Shown one piece after another: positions 7,110 to 15,173 of a DNA stretch of 33,931 nucleotides (positions are counted from its first letter, which is position 1; every line of letters begins with the position of its first letter). A model generated the notes under the pieces. That model was not told where the DNA came from, searched no databases, and saw only the letters and a list, made by a program, of their open reading frames with translations. Location: NCBI GenBank assembly GCA_007123205.1, contig SKLM01000380.1:1-33931 (forward strand). Reading direction: 5' to 3'. Both the position numbers and the translations under genes were made by a program. The DNA is from Thermoflexales bacterium. GTDB lineage: Bacteria > Chloroflexota > Anaerolineae > B4-G1.

Positions 7110-8873
7110 TTATCCTCTCCCGACCAAGGCCTCCTTCAGTCCCAGACAGACGTCGGCCGCGCCCATCTTGAATAGCTTCGGCCAGTTGAAGGCCCGTACG
7201 TCGAACGGCAGATCTAGCTCCGTCTTCTCACAGACAGTGGACGTGTTTGCCCGGTCGATCTGTGGCTTGAGCGCCTGCAGCTCGCGCTCCAGCTCCTCAG
7301 GTGCGCACCGAGCCACCAACTCGTCGATCTGAGCCATCAGCGACACCGCTCGCTCGATGCGGTCCTCCGTCTCCGCGGCGATCTCCGGCTCCACCAGGCC
7401 GAACTTCGCCTTCAGTGCGTTCAGCCGCCGTCCGGCCTCATAAGTCACAGCCGCGATGTCGTCCCGGCTCATCCACTCCGTCTCATAGTTGAGAATGTGC
7501 TTCCAGGTTGGGGCCAGGAGCGCCCTCCGGTGCTCCTCCAGTGTACGGTAGCGGATGTTGTAGCCGTAGATCTCCGGCTTCTCGTAGAACAAGCTTCCCG
7601 GATCCACAAAGGGCGCCAGAGGCCCGATAAAGGGGATGAAACGCCCGTCGTTAAACCGGGTCAGCAGTTCCTCGCAGTAGTCGACGCCTTCGAGCACCGA
7701 TTCCCGCGTCTGCTGGGGAAGGCCGGTCATGAAGAACAGATCGAAGCGCCGGCACCCGACGTCCAGACACGCCTCGATCGTCCCCTCGATCGCCTCGTTC
7801 GAAAAGTTCTTGTGAAGCGCACGACGCACAGCCCCATCGTGTGACTCCGGTGAGAACTCGATCACGAAATCGGGCAGCGCGTCGGCCAACTCAGCGGCGA
7901 ACTCAGGGCTCATCGGCGTGAAGATCTCCAGCATGGCCTGACCCGGGTAGCCCCGCACGGCCCGCAGGAACCGACGCGCGTGGTCCACTCCCGCCTGCCG
8001 GATGTCGCCCAGTATGAACGCGGGCCCGCGGCTGATCTCGTACATGCGAAACAGATCCTCCGCCAGCCGCTCCGGCGAACGGTACGCCGGGGCATGCCGC
8101 CCGGAGATCAGCTCAGAGGCAGAGGCCGATCCCCCGCAGTACGCGCAGTCATGTCGGCAGCCCCGCACGCTCAGGGCAGCCATGACCGGATACTCCATCC
8201 AATGGTCGAAGGGCACGTGATTGAAGAAATCCCCGCTCCGCACAACAGAGCGCACCATCTGGCGGTAGTCCATGTCCAGGTGATCGAGGCTCGGAGGTAC
8301 GTACGTCTGAGGGTTGGCGTGCACCGTGCCCGATTCGTCCTGCCAGGTCAGATTGGGGATCCGCGACAGCACCGCCGGGTCGGCTCCACCGGATGTATCC
8401 AGCAGATGCTCCATCAGCCGGAGAAGTGGCTCCTCCGTCGAGTCGCCCCGCAGCACATAGTCGACCTGGGGGTAGCGGATCAACTCATCATGGAAGTAGC
8501 TCGCCGAGAACCCTCCGAAGACAATGGGCGCGTGGGGATGATGCCGTCTCACCAGATCGGCCACGGCCAGAGACCCGTGGGCGTGGGGCAACCAGTGAAG
8601 ATCGATGCCGAAGACCCGTGCCCCGCGCCGCGCAATGAACCGTTCGGCATCGAAGCGTTTCGAGCGGACCATCGCCGCCGCCAGATTGGCAATGCGCGTA
8701 CGAAGCCCCGCCTTCGTCAAATAGGAGGCCATCGTGGAGAACCCGACCGGATACATGTCGAAGATGGGCTCGGACGGTACCAGGTCGCTGGTCGGCCCCC
8801 ACAGTGTCGGACGACTCCGAAAGTCGTAGACAGTTGGCGCATGCAGGAAGATCAGATCCGCAGACGGCATCAC
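7110..8873 (-). CDS. B12-binding-domain radical SAM protein (Ta0216-like family)
   Basis: A 587-aa protein with an N-terminal cobalamin-binding-like Rossmann domain (~1-160: 'YPVGFSTMASYLTKAG', 'GIDLHWLPHAHG', 'IVFGGFSASYF') and a radical SAM core. The 4Fe-4S cysteines are C239-x3-C243-x2-C246 in 'VRGCRHDCAYCGG'. A helical C-terminal tail follows. Order and length match the family TIGRFAMs calls 'B12-binding domain/radical SAM domain protein, Ta0216 family'. Such proteins usually methylate or rearrange unreactive carbons, but the substrate here is unknown. The start is GTG 8873 (ATG 8870 is equally usable) after GGGAGG. It has its own promoter near 9100, and the neighbouring upstream gene encodes an MttB-type corrinoid methyltransferase, so the pair is B12-linked. 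Confidence 0.9.
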   Translation of the reverse strand: MMPSADLIFLHAPTVYDFRSRPTLWGPTSDLVPSEPIFDMYPVGFSTMASYLTKAGLRTRIANLAAAMVRSKRFDAERFIARRGARVFGIDLHWLPHAHGSLAVADLVRRHHPHAPIVFGGFSASYFHDELIRYPQVDYVLRGDSTEEPLLRLMEHLLDTSGGADPAVLSRIPNLTWQDESGTVHANPQTYVPPSLDHLDMDYRQMVRSVVRSGDFFNHVPFDHWMEYPVMAALSVRGCRHDCAYCGGSASASELISGRHAPAYRSPERLAEDLFRMYEISRGPAFILGDIRQAGVDHARRFLRAVRGYPGQAMLEIFTPMSPEFAAELADALPDFVIEFSPESHDGAVRRALHKNFSNEAIEGTIEACLDVGCRRFDLFFMTGLPQQTRESVLEGVDYCEELLTRFNDGRFIPFIGPLAPFVDPGSLFYEKPEIYGYNIRYRTLEEHRRALLAPTWKHILNYETEWMSRDDIAAVTYEAGRRLNALKAKFGLVEPEIAAETEDRIERAVSLMAQIDELVARCAPEELERELQALKPQIDRANTSTVCEKTELDLPFDVRAFNWPKLFKMGAADVCLGLKEALVGRG

Positions 8874-9248
8874 CGACTACCTCCCGTTGAGCAGCCCATT
8901 TTCCCGCGGCAGATTCCGCCCACAGCGTCACACCCTGAGCCCATCAAGCTTCCAGGACACCCCTTCAGGCTTCCCAGGCCGCCAGCCATGAGTCCAAGGC
9001 AGCGGCCGTGGTGAGCACCGTACAACCATCCGCGACGTAGGAGGTCTGTGTCGGTGGGTCACCTCGACATGCACGCCCACTCTCCACGCCGCGTGAGATT
9101 GTAGCACGTCCTCATCTACGGACAAGCCCTCCCTGGCCGCCCGGGCAATGGCCACCACGATTCCTTTGCCCACCCCCAATAAGTCCCACTGCTGCGTCGC
9201 CGGCCGTTCCACTCCGGCGGCCGGAACCTCCCGCTCCCGCCCGGGAAA
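8874..9248. other. Leader/intergenic region between mttB-like gene and radical SAM gene
   Basis: It holds a good minus-strand promoter (9098-9125), implying a leader of ~217 nt before the radical SAM start. A GC-rich inverted repeat (CGCCGG 9199-9204 / CCGGCG 9215-9220) follows the mttB stop and could be its terminator, but lacks a T-run. The minus ORF 8928-9212 spans the promoter and has no family look. I checked the leader for a cobalamin-riboswitch B12 box and did not find one. Confidence 0.45.
9098..9125 (-). promoter_or_regulatory. Sigma-70-type promoter for radical SAM gene
   Basis: Read on the minus strand: TTGTCC (9120-9125), a 16-nt spacer, then TACAAT (9098-9103). The predicted transcription start is near 9091. 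Confidence 0.6.
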
Positions 9249-10688
9249 CTACGACAACCCCCCGGACAGCTTACCGAGCTCCGCGTCGAGGGCGGAGGCC
9301 AGGGGCTTCACCCGGTGCGATCCGATCAGATCCCTGGCATACTCGCGCGCTCTCGCCGCGTAGTCGGCTGCCCCGTCAGCTGACCAGGTGTCGTAGTCCG
9401 TGTGATCCACGACAAGAGGCCGCCACATCTTGGGACGCAGGTACTGAAGCGTATGCTCATGCGACAGAAACTCACCCGCCGGCCCGATCTCGGCGATCAC
9501 CGCTGCCGCCAGCGTCCCGTCCGAGACCTCGAAGCCTTCCAAGAACCGCTTGACCCAGCGGATCTGCTCGGCACCCAGCACGATGCTCTCGAGGCTCCCC
9601 GTGAGACCAGAGTCGAGATATCCCACGTCGTGTATCAGATTGGTGCCGGCCAGGGCAGCCACCAACAGACTCCCGGCGTACTCGGCACCCGCCTGAGCGT
9701 CGACCCCTTTGCTGTCGCTGGCCCCACCGGTACCGAACACCGGGAGACCGTAGTGTCGGGCCATCTCGGCCATCACCAAGTCGTTCAGTCTCCACTCCGC
9801 CGAGCCGTAAGGAAAGAGCCCGGTCCTCATGTTGAGCTGGCTCACACACGCGCCGGTGATGAACGGGGCACCCGTCCGTTGTGCCTGGTGCATCACCAGA
9901 CCGCCGAGCATCTCGGCCAGGGCCAGGGACAATGAGCCGGCCAGTGTAAAGGGCCCACTCGCGCCACACATGATCGTCGGGACGTAGATCAGTGGCACCT
10001 CGTGGTCCGCGCAGAAGATGAGCCGCTCGACCGCTTGTCGGTCGTGTTGAAGTGGTGAGACGAACTGACCATAGAGAACGTAGTTCGGCCGCTCTCGAAA
10101 GGCCTCCTGCCCACCCGCTACCAGGCAGGCCATTGCATGGACACGGTCCAAAGACTCCAGACCCGAGAAACTCGTCATGATCACCGGTTTGCCCGTGTTG
10201 CGCAGGATGGTGTGGTACTGACTGGCCTCAGCATCCTCATTGGGCGCATCGGCCGGCAGCGCAAACGACATGACGAAATCGATCTCGTCCAGCGCATCGC
10301 ACAACCGGGCAGAACACTCCACGTCCTCCAGCCGGGACTCCCGCCGCTCTCCCGTGTGGGGGTCAATCGTGTAGATCAGGTCGGACCCGGTGCCGAAGTA
10401 GATCTGGTGGGGTCCCAGACGCATGGCGGGATCTCCGTGGCGATCGAACACAACCACGTCCTTATTCACTCCATCCAACGCCTTGTTGACCATGTCGGCC
10501 GACATAGTCACCCGTGTTCCCCCCATCAGCCTGGCCCCGGCATCCACCAGCTTCGCCCGCATCTCCGGGTGGTGGACGTTCAGCCCGGTGTCCTCCAGGA
10601 TCTCCATCGCCCTCTGGTGGAGGCTCTTCATCATGGCCTCGTTCATCAAGGTCAAACTCGGCCGCCACTCACAAATCTCGTCGCTCAT
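9249..10688 (-). CDS. Trimethylamine methyltransferase family (MttB-like) protein, non-pyrrolysine
   Basis: A 479-aa member of the MttB superfamily, which transfers a methyl group from a methylated amine to a corrinoid protein. Family marks include the N-terminal 'LHQRAMEILEDTGLNVHHPEMRAKLVDAGA', 'FGTGSDLIYTIDPHTGERR', 'PTIMCGASGPFTLAGSLSLALAE' and 'VFGTGGASDSKGVDAQAG'. No in-frame TAG falls inside the protein, so it is a non-pyrrolysine member. Known ones demethylate quaternary amines such as glycine betaine, carnitine or proline betaine. The actual substrate cannot be read from sequence. ATG 10688 has AGGAGG 6 nt upstream. The track's 71-residue extension is not coding-like. No corrinoid protein gene is adjacent, so its partner must be elsewhere. 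Confidence 0.88.
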   Translation of the reverse strand: MSDEICEWRPSLTLMNEAMMKSLHQRAMEILEDTGLNVHHPEMRAKLVDAGARLMGGTRVTMSADMVNKALDGVNKDVVVFDRHGDPAMRLGPHQIYFGTGSDLIYTIDPHTGERRESRLEDVECSARLCDALDEIDFVMSFALPADAPNEDAEASQYHTILRNTGKPVIMTSFSGLESLDRVHAMACLVAGGQEAFRERPNYVLYGQFVSPLQHDRQAVERLIFCADHEVPLIYVPTIMCGASGPFTLAGSLSLALAEMLGGLVMHQAQRTGAPFITGACVSQLNMRTGLFPYGSAEWRLNDLVMAEMARHYGLPVFGTGGASDSKGVDAQAGAEYAGSLLVAALAGTNLIHDVGYLDSGLTGSLESIVLGAEQIRWVKRFLEGFEVSDGTLAAAVIAEIGPAGEFLSHEHTLQYLRPKMWRPLVVDHTDYDTWSADGAADYAARAREYARDLIGSHRVKPLASALDAELGKLSGGLS

Positions 10689-10729
10689 AGTCGACCTCCT
10701 CTGCCTTCGTCCGTCCCTGCATTCCAATA

Positions 10730-10760
10730 GGGAGGCGGATCGCCCAGGGCTCCGCCTCCC
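10730..10760 (-). promoter_or_regulatory. 10-bp perfect stem-loop in the leader of the mttB-like gene
   Basis: GGGAGGCGGA (10730-10739) and TCCGCCTCCC (10751-10760) are exact reverse complements around an 11-nt loop. The stem sits about 42-72 nt upstream of the ATG. No T-run follows on the minus strand, so it looks more like an mRNA-leader structure or a protein-binding site than a terminator. Confidence 0.4.
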
Positions 10761-10999
10761 GCGTAGACCTCTCTTCAGTCCGCCGACGCCGCCTGACCCT
10801 TGGCGCGTGCCTGTCGCGAGGAGCGACGGCTTGGCGTGGTCCCCTGCGATATACCCCACACAGTAGTACCTGGCAGCAGGCAGCCCGCTCAGCGGAGGCA
10901 ACCGCCAATTGCCAGAGCCTGGGACCGGAGCAGCCGCGGAAGGGCAGCCACTTCAGCGACCAGGAATCCCACTATCGTTGCTGCCACCATTGCAGGCCC

Positions 11000-11028
11000 A
11001 TTGGGCCATCTTTCCAGTCCGGCCCAAT
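11000..11028 (-). terminator. Stem-loop after the ParB-like gene
   Basis: ATTGGGCC (11000-11007) pairs with GGCCCAAT (11021-11028) around 13 nt, downstream of the ParB-like stop on the minus strand. Overlapping it, GCCCATTGGGC is itself palindromic. There is no T-tract, so confidence is low. Confidence 0.3.
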
Positions 11029-11083
11029 CTGTCAGGTGCTGCCGCGCAACGACGGGAGCAAAGGAGGTTAGCTCCCACACCTT

Positions 11084-11491
11084 CTACCGCGCTCGCCGCC
11101 TCTGCTCCAACTCGCGGCGCATCTCCTGGCACCGCTCAAGCCAGACCTCCTTATACGCCTTCGAAGACACCACGCGGTCTTCCAGGTCGGCGACAGAGTG
11201 AATCCCCTCCTCCCGGCACCACGCCACGCAGATCTCGTACGCCTCCCAGTCCAGATCGTCCTCGTCCCAGAACACTCTGATCTCCGCGAGTCCACTCAGT
11301 ACCGCTGCCAGCGCTCTGGTGTGACCATCAGTGAGCACCACCCGATCGCCCAGCTTCTTGACCGGAACGGGCTCGAGCCCTTCCACCGCCACCGCACTAT
11401 CCTCTCTCATCACGCGAGACAGCTTCTCTGCGCTGACGAAGAGCTGGCTCGGCTGTAACTCTTCGAGCCTCTTCAGGAACACATCACCCAT
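11084..11491 (-). CDS. ParB-like nuclease-domain protein (orphan, 135 aa)
   Basis: Contains the ParB/sulfiredoxin-type core. 'LQPSQLFVSAEKLSRVM' resembles the N-terminal strand-helix, and 'VPVKKLGDRVVLTDGHTRALAA' carries the D-G-H-T-R motif shared by ParB/Srx-fold proteins. A 'WDEDDLDWEAYEICVAWCREEGI' helical region follows. It lacks the helix-turn-helix and dimer domains of a true chromosome-partition ParB, so a partition role is unlikely. The fold is used for nucleotide-dependent chemistry in relatives. I choose ATG 11491 (GGAG 7 nt upstream) because homologous proteins, as I recall them, begin at about this point. The frame extends to ATG 11638, which overlaps the stop of the preceding small ORF (TGATG), so a 184-aa form is possible. 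Confidence 0.7.
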   Translation of the reverse strand: MGDVFLKRLEELQPSQLFVSAEKLSRVMREDSAVAVEGLEPVPVKKLGDRVVLTDGHTRALAAVLSGLAEIRVFWDEDDLDWEAYEICVAWCREEGIHSVADLEDRVVSSKAYKEVWLERCQEMRRELEQRRRAR

Positions 11492-11637
11492 CCCTTCGCT
11501 CCACCAGCGGGGTCCGCCGCTGAGCGTGAGAGCGATTTCGATCTCCCACCCAAGGCGCCAACCGCTGTTCCCATCCGGCATCGCGTCTCCGCTCGGCGTC
11601 CCCTGGCCTTGCACGCCAAAGCGATCGAAGCCAGCCA

Positions 11638-11838
11638 TCAGCTGAACCCTGCCAAAATTCTCTTGGCCCCGGGGTCAGGAGCAGCACCCTTTCCATCCTG
11701 AGCCGACCGATGGAACCTGCAGCTGCACGCCGACCCATCCTCGTCCAGCCAATGTCGCTGCGCCTCTGACAAGCCGCACACCAGCCCCTGCTGCCCCCCA
11801 CGGACTGGTGGGGCGCAGGCGCCAAGGCCCAGCACCAC
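11638..11838 (-). CDS. Possible leaderless Cys-containing small ORF (66 aa)
   Basis: GTG 11838 sits exactly 7 nt after a TATACT -10 box, where a transcript would begin, so translation could be leaderless. The ORF runs to TGA 11640-11638, which overlaps ATG 11638 of the long form of the ParB-like gene (TGATG), a typical coupling arrangement. The peptide has a proline/glycine-rich start and a middle 'RHWLDEDGSACSCRFHR' with clustered C and H residues that could bind metal. I recognise no family, and the evidence is positional only. Confidence 0.3.
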   Translation of the reverse strand: MVLGLGACAPPVRGGQQGLVCGLSEAQRHWLDEDGSACSCRFHRSAQDGKGAAPDPGAKRILAGFS

Positions 11839-11844
11839 GCGGGG

Positions 11845-11873
11845 AGTATAGTACGATAAACACGTTGTGCCAA
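11845..11873 (-). promoter_or_regulatory. Strong minus-strand promoter upstream of ParB-like gene
   Basis: On the minus strand TTGGCA (11868-11873), a 17-nt spacer, and TATACT (11845-11850). The start of transcription is expected at about 11838. The next well-supported gene start is 347 nt further on. Confidence 0.65.
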
Positions 11874-12078
11874 CTACTCGCGGTTCAGAGCGACCCCATG
11901 GCGCCCAGAATCGTCTCCCCATCTGCGCAAATCAGCGCTAATCTGCGTCTCTTCTGCCCTTCTCCTGTCCCCAGGCCCGTCAAGGGCAACTGCCAACACC
12001 GACATCTGGGAGCTCACGCGCTACCAGCTATCCGAGCCGCACCCCACATCGTGCACTGGTCTCGAGCCCGCGCTGTGC
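11874..12078. other. Spacer between divergent promoters
   Basis: This stretch separates the minus-strand promoter at 11845-11873 from the plus-strand promoter at 12079. It contains a short tandem-like motif (ctgcgcaaatcagcg / ctaatctgcgtct, ~11924-11951). No ORF here looks real. Confidence 0.35.
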
Positions 12079-12084
12079 TATAAT
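12079..12084 (+). promoter_or_regulatory. Extended -10 promoter for histidine kinase gene
   Basis: A perfect TATAAT preceded by TGC (extended -10). The -35 region is poor (CTGGTC at 12056-12061). The predicted start near 12091 gives a leader of about 43 nt. Confidence 0.6.
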
Positions 12085-12133
12085 CGAAGGTCGTGACCCA
12101 AGACTTATCCTGCAATGGAATGATGACCATCCC

Positions 12134-13693
12134 ATGTTGACCGACTACCGCGTTCGACAGCGAGACCACTTACTGGAGATCAGCCGCGCTCTGACCGCCC
12201 AACTCGACCTCGACGAGCTTCTCGCCATTGTACTGGAGGCAGCCGCGGAGATGCTCTCTGGGCAGGCCAGCCTGGTTGCGCTCCGCGATACTGAGGATGG
12301 GCGCTTCGAAATCGCGGCCAGCCACGGACTCCCCCAAGCCCTGGTCCCCTACTTCGAGCCCCTTCTCTCCGACATCCCAGACTATTCGGACCGCAGTCGC
12401 TTCCGCATCCCGGGGCTAGCCGAGAAGCTGGGACGAGTGGTCACTGAGCTGGCCCTGCGCCTGGAGCAAGTCGTCGCCCTCCCTATGGCTATCGGGAATG
12501 AGTTGATCGGCTTGCTGTACGTTTTCCGCGCTTACGGCACCCGCTTCACGGCCAATGACCGCCAGGTTCTGGCCAGCTTCGCCGACCAGGCGGCCATCGC
12601 CGTTTACAACGCCCAGCTCTACGAACGAGTATCCCAGGAGAAGCGGCGACTAGACGCCATTCTGGAGTACAGTGCCGACGGGGTTCTGATCCTCGATTCG
12701 GCCCAGCGCATCCGAGTGTTCAACCGGGCCCTGTCGCGGCTCACCGGTTGGTATTCGCCCGAGGTGCTGGGCCGGCGGCATGACGAGGTGATTCGCTGGG
12801 CCCACCTCGAGACCGATCGGAATCTGTCCGACGCGGCAGCCGGGGGCTGGCCCCTGCCGTCGGCCCGCCCCCTCTACGTGGAGGGAGATCTCCGTCGTAG
12901 GAACGGCGGAACGGTCAGCGTAGGGATCATCTACGCCCCACTGTTCGGTCAGGGGGGGCGTCTGGTCAACATCATCGCCAACGTCCGCGACATCACCCGA
13001 TTCCGCGAGGCCGATGAGATTAAGTCGACGTTCGTGTCCATCATCTCCCACGAGTTGAAGACCCCCGTCGCCCTGATCCAGGGGTACGCAGAGACGCTGT
13101 TGCGGAAGGATGCACGCTGGGATCCGAGGACCCGACAGGAGAGCCTCCAAGTCATTCTCGAGGAGTCTGACCGACTCAACCATTTGATCGACGATCTCCT
13201 GGATGCATCACGCTTGGAGGCAGGGAAGCTGCCTCTGGAGCAAGAGGAGATCGCCATGGATAGCCTGGCCCAGCGGGTGGCCGAGCGCTTCCGGGTTCAC
13301 GCCAACACCCACGAGATCCGGGTCGATTTCCCGGAGGCATTTCCCATCGTCTGGGGGGATCCCATACGGATGGAACAAGTCCTGAACAATCTGCTCTCCA
13401 ATGCCATCAAGTACTCCCCCCGGGGTGGCACTATTGAGGTGAGGGGGCGCGCCGCCCCCGACGAGGTCATCGTCACCGTCGCAGACGAGGGCGTGGGCAT
13501 CCCCTTTGAGGAGCAACCCCACGTCTTTGAGAGCTTCTTCCGCGGCTCCCGAGAGTATCAGCAGCAGACGTCAGGGGCTGGGCTGGGACTCTATCTGGCC
13601 CAGGCCATTGTCGAGGCCCACGGCGGCCGCATCTGGGTCGACAGCGACCCCGGTGCGGGCGCCGCGTTTTCCTTCGCCATTCCCCGTAGATAG
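12134..13693 (+). CDS. Soluble GAF-PAS sensor histidine kinase
   Basis: A 519-aa sensor kinase with no transmembrane segment or signal peptide, so it senses an internal signal. Domains in order: an N-terminal helix, GAF (~20-165, 'LDLDELLAIVLEAAAEML' to 'ASFADQAAIAVYNAQLYERV'), PAS (~172-290, 'LEYSADGVLILDSAQRIRVFNRAL'), HisKA with phospho-acceptor H306 in 'SIISHELKTPVALIQGY', and HATPase_c (~400-519) with the N box 'NNLLSNAIKYSP', G1 'VADEGVGIP', F box 'ESFFRG' and G2 'GAGLGLYLAQAIVEAHGG'. All catalytic boxes look intact. No response regulator gene is adjacent, so it is an orphan in this window. The downstream CpXC gene starts 28 bp after its stop and is probably co-transcribed. Confidence 0.95.
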   Translation: MLTDYRVRQRDHLLEISRALTAQLDLDELLAIVLEAAAEMLSGQASLVALRDTEDGRFEIAASHGLPQALVPYFEPLLSDIPDYSDRSRFRIPGLAEKLGRVVTELALRLEQVVALPMAIGNELIGLLYVFRAYGTRFTANDRQVLASFADQAAIAVYNAQLYERVSQEKRRLDAILEYSADGVLILDSAQRIRVFNRALSRLTGWYSPEVLGRRHDEVIRWAHLETDRNLSDAAAGGWPLPSARPLYVEGDLRRRNGGTVSVGIIYAPLFGQGGRLVNIIANVRDITRFREADEIKSTFVSIISHELKTPVALIQGYAETLLRKDARWDPRTRQESLQVILEESDRLNHLIDDLLDASRLEAGKLPLEQEEIAMDSLAQRVAERFRVHANTHEIRVDFPEAFPIVWGDPIRMEQVLNNLLSNAIKYSPRGGTIEVRGRAAPDEVIVTVADEGVGIPFEEQPHVFESFFRGSREYQQQTSGAGLGLYLAQAIVEAHGGRIWVDSDPGAGAAFSFAIPRR

Positions 13694-13721
13694 TCCGAAG
13701 ATCGCTTGAGAGAAAGGAAAT

Positions 13722-15068
13722 ATGGTCCAACAGAGAGTAGCTAGAGTGAGCTGTCCCGCGTGCAACCAACCCTTCCAGACGCCCCTGCAAGAGATTCTCG
13801 ACGTCAGCGAGGATCCCCATGCTAAGTCGCGGGTAGCGAACGGCATCGTGAATGTCGCTCAATGCCCGCATTGCGGATTCCAGGGCGGTATGAACGCGCC
13901 CTTCCTCTATCACGACCCGTACAATGAACTCGCCCTCGTCTACATGCCCATGGAGGCAGGCGGGGCCCGGGATCGCCGCGAGCAGATCATCGGGCGCCTC
14001 ACGAGGCGGGTGATGGATCGTCTCCCTCCCGAACAGCGCAAGGCCTACTTGCTCCAACCGGAGGTCTTCCTGACCATGGAGAATCTGACTAAGAGGATCC
14101 TGAAGGAGGAAGGCATCAGCGAGGAGGTGCTCGAAGCACAGAAAGAGAAGGCCCAATTGCTCCAGCGCATGGTCCAGGCGACCTCAGACGAGGCTCTGAC
14201 GGCCCTGATTGAGGAGAACGATGAGAAGCTCGATGAGATGTTCTTCTACATGCTTCAGAGAAATCTGGAGATCGTCCGTTCCGCCGGCGAGGAGGAGTCC
14301 ATCCAGGTTCTCCGCGATGTTCGCCAGAAGCTCCTGGACCTGAGCACCGTAGGTCAGACCATCAGGGCCCGGACCGAGGCGATGGAGGCGCTGCGGGAGG
14401 AGCCAAACCGCGAGACGCTGCTGGAGTTGCTCACCGAGGCCCGGGACGAGGCGGTCCGCGAGGTATTGGTCGCGGCAGGCCGGCCCATGCTGGACTACCT
14501 GTTCTTCCAGAACCTGACCGCGCAGATCGAGGCCGCTGCAGACGAGGAGGAAAAAGAACGCCTCACCGAGCTGCGGCGCGAGATACTGGACATTCGAGAC
14601 CGGATCGACGAGGAGATGCGCGCCCTGTTCGAGTCCCGGGCCGATCTGCTTCGGGACCTGCTCACCAGCGACGACCCCAAGGAGTTAGCACGCCGTCGCA
14701 TCCGGGAGATCGACGATGCCTTCCTCAGTGTGCTGGGGACCAATCTGCAGCAAGCCCACGAGCGCGGGGACGAGGAGTCTCTGGAGGTGCTGCGATCGGT
14801 CTGGCGCCTGGTCATGGACCTCATGGAGGAGGGCCTGCCGCCAGAGCTCCGGTTCCTTAACCGTCTGATGGCAGCCGAGGAGGACGAGGAGATCGAACGG
14901 ATCCTCGAGGAGAACAGAAATCTAGTGACCGAGGGTATGGTGCAGTTCCTCAGGGAGGCCGAAACGGAAGCACGCGAGGAGGAGGATGACCCAAAGATGG
15001 CCGAGCAGATGGCTCGAATCTCACAGAAGATGAGCAGCATTCTGGCGCAAGAGATGCTCGCGAAGTGA
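13722..15068 (+). CDS. CpXC-domain protein
   Basis: A 448-aa protein. The N-terminal CpXC domain has two C-P-x-C pairs, C11-P-A-C14 and C48-P-H-C51, expected to bind zinc, followed by the typical 'NAPFLYHDPYNELALVYMP'. From ~residue 85 the rest is almost all charged alpha helix (many E/R/L stretches such as 'EEDEEIERILEENRNL'), likely helical repeats or coiled coil. Function is unknown, and proteins of this type are common in Chloroflexota. GAAAGGA precedes ATG 13722. It sits just downstream of an orphan histidine kinase, so it may act in the same response, which is an inference from spacing. Confidence 0.85.
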   Translation: MVQQRVARVSCPACNQPFQTPLQEILDVSEDPHAKSRVANGIVNVAQCPHCGFQGGMNAPFLYHDPYNELALVYMPMEAGGARDRREQIIGRLTRRVMDRLPPEQRKAYLLQPEVFLTMENLTKRILKEEGISEEVLEAQKEKAQLLQRMVQATSDEALTALIEENDEKLDEMFFYMLQRNLEIVRSAGEEESIQVLRDVRQKLLDLSTVGQTIRARTEAMEALREEPNRETLLELLTEARDEAVREVLVAAGRPMLDYLFFQNLTAQIEAAADEEEKERLTELRREILDIRDRIDEEMRALFESRADLLRDLLTSDDPKELARRRIREIDDAFLSVLGTNLQQAHERGDEESLEVLRSVWRLVMDLMEEGLPPELRFLNRLMAAEEDEEIERILEENRNLVTEGMVQFLREAETEAREEEDDPKMAEQMARISQKMSSILAQEMLAK

Positions 15069-15173
15069 CCTTGCTTTCCGGACACGGCGGTGGCTGGCGC
15101 GCGAAGTAGGAAGGCTATCGTTCGCAGAGACGATCGACACCGTAGTCGTTCGCAGTCAACCGGCGGGTCCTGG

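Larger units (their letters stand above)
10689..11083. other. mttB-like leader and spacer with hairpins
   Basis: No convincing gene. The minus ORF at 10889-11080 has a hydrophobic stretch but no start signal or family resemblance. A weak minus promoter, CTGCCA (10871-10876) with 17 nt to TATATC (10848-10853), would give a ~150-nt leader for the mttB-like gene. Two stem-loops lie here, listed separately. Confidence 0.4.

Noticed and set aside
8874-9091. Cobalamin riboswitch in the leader of the B12 radical SAM gene
   Set aside because: Expected from the B12 link, but I found no B12 box or matching core.
8928-9212. Minus ORF of 94 aa between the mttB-like and radical SAM genes
   Set aside because: It spans a good promoter, has no Shine-Dalgarno, and matches no family I know.
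9249-10688. Pyrrolysine in the MttB-like protein
   Set aside because: No in-frame TAG occurs inside the ORF. TAG is used only as its final stop at 9249-9251.
10889-11080. Minus ORF of 63 aa with a hydrophobic stretch
   Set aside because: No start signal, and the reading frame crosses hairpin sequence with no family resemblance.
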